5,378 bases of DNA, taken from Deltaproteobacteria bacterium (lineage in GTDB: Bacteria; Desulfobacterota; Syntrophobacteria; BM002). Positions 4,645 to 5,378 of the stretch are shown in pieces. Location: the NCBI GenBank assembly GCA_017861095.1, contig JAGFXI010000162.1, forward strand, positions 1 to 5,378. The letters run 5' to 3'. The stretch's first letter is position 1, and each line of letters begins with the position of its first letter. The position numbers and the translations under genes were made by a program. The notes under the pieces are model-generated. The model made no database searches. It was not told the origin of the DNA and saw only the letters and a list, made by a program, of their open reading frames with translations.

Positions 4645-5226
4645 TTACTCGCCCTTCTGAGCCTCCTCGAGAGGAGTGGGCTCGGCAGGTGTTCCAGACC
4701 CCTTGCTCTCTTCCGGCTGACTGGTCTCGGCGGGTGGGGCTGCCTCTTTTTCCTTCTTCCCCTTCTTTTCCTTTTTCTCTTTGGCGAGCTTAGCCGGAAC
4801 GCCCTTCTTGCGCGCCGGCGCTGCAGCCCCCTCTTTCTTTCCCTTCCGCTTCTTTTTCTTCTTTTCCGTCTCGCCTGCTACCAGCTCGATGATGCTGATC
4901 GGGGCACCGTCGCCAGGCCGGAATCCCACCTTCACCGTGCGCGTGTATCCCCCGGTCCGCGCCTGGTAACGCTGCGCCAGGTCGCTGAAGAGCTTCGCCA
5001 CCACATTCTTATCCCGGACAACCTGGAGGGCCTGGCGCCTGGCGTGCAGGTCTCCCCGCTTGCCCAGGGTGATCATCCAGTCGGCCCAGCGCCGAATCTC
5101 CTTGGCTTTGGCATCGGTGGTGTATACCCGCTCGTGCTGCAAGAGAGAGGTGACCATGTTTCGAAACATAGCCAGCCGATGGCTCGTAGTACGGTTCAGT
5201 TTTCTGCCGCTTACGCTGTGTCGCAT
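4645..5226 (-). CDS. rplQ: 50S ribosomal protein L17 with a long charged C-terminal tail
   Basis: Large-subunit ribosomal protein that lines the region near the peptide exit tunnel. Residues 1 to about 119 are a normal L17: MRHSVSGRKLNRTTSHR at the start, the FRNMVTSLLQHERVYTT block at 21-37, and GGYTRTVKVGFRPGD at 92-106, ending in ISIIELV. Bacterial L17 is usually about 115-130 residues, but this one has 193. The extra 74 are low-complexity: about 121-160 hold 19 lysines, while 161-193 are rich in Glu, Pro, Ala and Ser. The ATG follows the rpoA TAG with no gap, so translation is probably coupled; AAGGA about 10 nt upstream is the likely ribosome binding site. A strong terminator follows. 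The identity is certain; only the function of the tail is open. Confidence 0.97.
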   Translation of the reverse strand: MRHSVSGRKLNRTTSHRLAMFRNMVTSLLQHERVYTTDAKAKEIRRWADWMITLGKRGDLHARRQALQVVRDKNVVAKLFSDLAQRYQARTGGYTRTVKVGFRPGDGAPISIIELVAGETEKKKKKRKGKKEGAAAPARKKGVPAKLAKEKKEKKGKKEKEAAPPAETSQPEESKGSGTPAEPTPLEEAQKGE

Positions 5227-5378
5227 CTATTCCTGTTCCTTTCGCGCCTCGATTTCTTCACGGGAGGGGAAACTTTCCAGCTTCATCCCCAGCGACAGGT
5301 TCATCTCGGTCAGAATCTCCTTGATCTCGTTGAGCGATTTCCGCCCGAAATTCTTGGTCTTCAGCATCTCGGCCTCGG
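5227..5378 (-). CDS. rpoA: DNA-directed RNA polymerase alpha subunit, C-terminal end (rest outside window)
   Basis: The last 49 codons and stop are visible. They show the end of the alpha C-terminal domain: LKTKNFGRKSLNEIKEIL (residues 5-22 of the fragment), then LSLGMKLE, a stretch that contacts UP-element DNA and activators such as Crp-family proteins. A short charged tail (ESFPSREEIEARKEQE) follows. The FGRKSLNEIKEIL wording is the common non-gammaproteobacterial form. It lies in the usual rpoA-rplQ order, with the stop codon touching the rplQ ATG. The gene is cut by the window edge, not broken. Confidence 0.96.
   Translation of the reverse strand, partial: EAEMLKTKNFGRKSLNEIKEILTEMNLSLGMKLESFPSREEIEARKEQE

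Noticed and set aside
1..5378. tRNA or rRNA genes, CRISPR arrays, insertion sequences, phage genes
   Set aside because: I saw no cloverleaf with a TTCGA loop, no regularly spaced repeats, and no transposase, integrase or phage motifs in any frame.

Overview
This is a GC-rich (roughly 60%) bacterial chromosome segment of mostly core, vertically inherited genes. The organism cannot be named from the window. The RpoA tail, the lysine-rich extension on ribosomal protein L17 and a Dnr-like Crp/Fnr regulator would fit a Gram-negative-type lineage such as Desulfobacterota or Methylomirabilota. That placement is an inference with low confidence.

Left part, + strand (1-2342). A threonine aldolase C-terminus overlaps a complete S-adenosyl-L-methionine hydroxide adenosyltransferase (SAM hydrolase, DUF62 family). 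This is followed after 8 nt by a Crp/Fnr-family regulator whose ribosome binding site starts inside the preceding stop codon. These three look like one operon. A 126-nt gap follows, holding an Fnr-geometry inverted repeat and a -10 box at class II activator spacing. Then comes an unrecognised 86-residue protein with a very good ribosome binding site, which may be a target of the adjacent regulator.

Right part, - strand (2445-5378). Reading leftwards from the right edge: the end of rpoA, rplQ directly abutting it, a strong intrinsic terminator, a 460-nt structured non-coding leader, and two energy-coupling-factor (ECF) ABC ATPases, ecfA1 and ecfA2. The order rpoA-rplQ-ecfA1-ecfA2 is the well-known end of the alpha ribosomal operon in many bacteria. 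Here, however, the ATPases are cut off from rplQ by the terminator and no ecfT, substrate-binding S component or truA follows. The two transcription units of the window converge at 2343-2444.

The most interesting region is 4254-4503. On the strand leading into ecfA1 it holds a B12-box-like motif, a plausible closing helix, internal hairpins arranged like a cobalamin riboswitch aptamer of about 206 nt, and then a terminator-like hairpin with a U-tract. Several hallmark aptamer nucleotides are missing, and part of the region also resembles a REP hairpin, so the assignment is tentative. The second point of interest is that EcfA1 has lost the Q-loop glutamine and the catalytic glutamate while EcfA2 has an altered signature. 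All three changes fall on the same composite ATP site, which suggests one degenerate and one working site.
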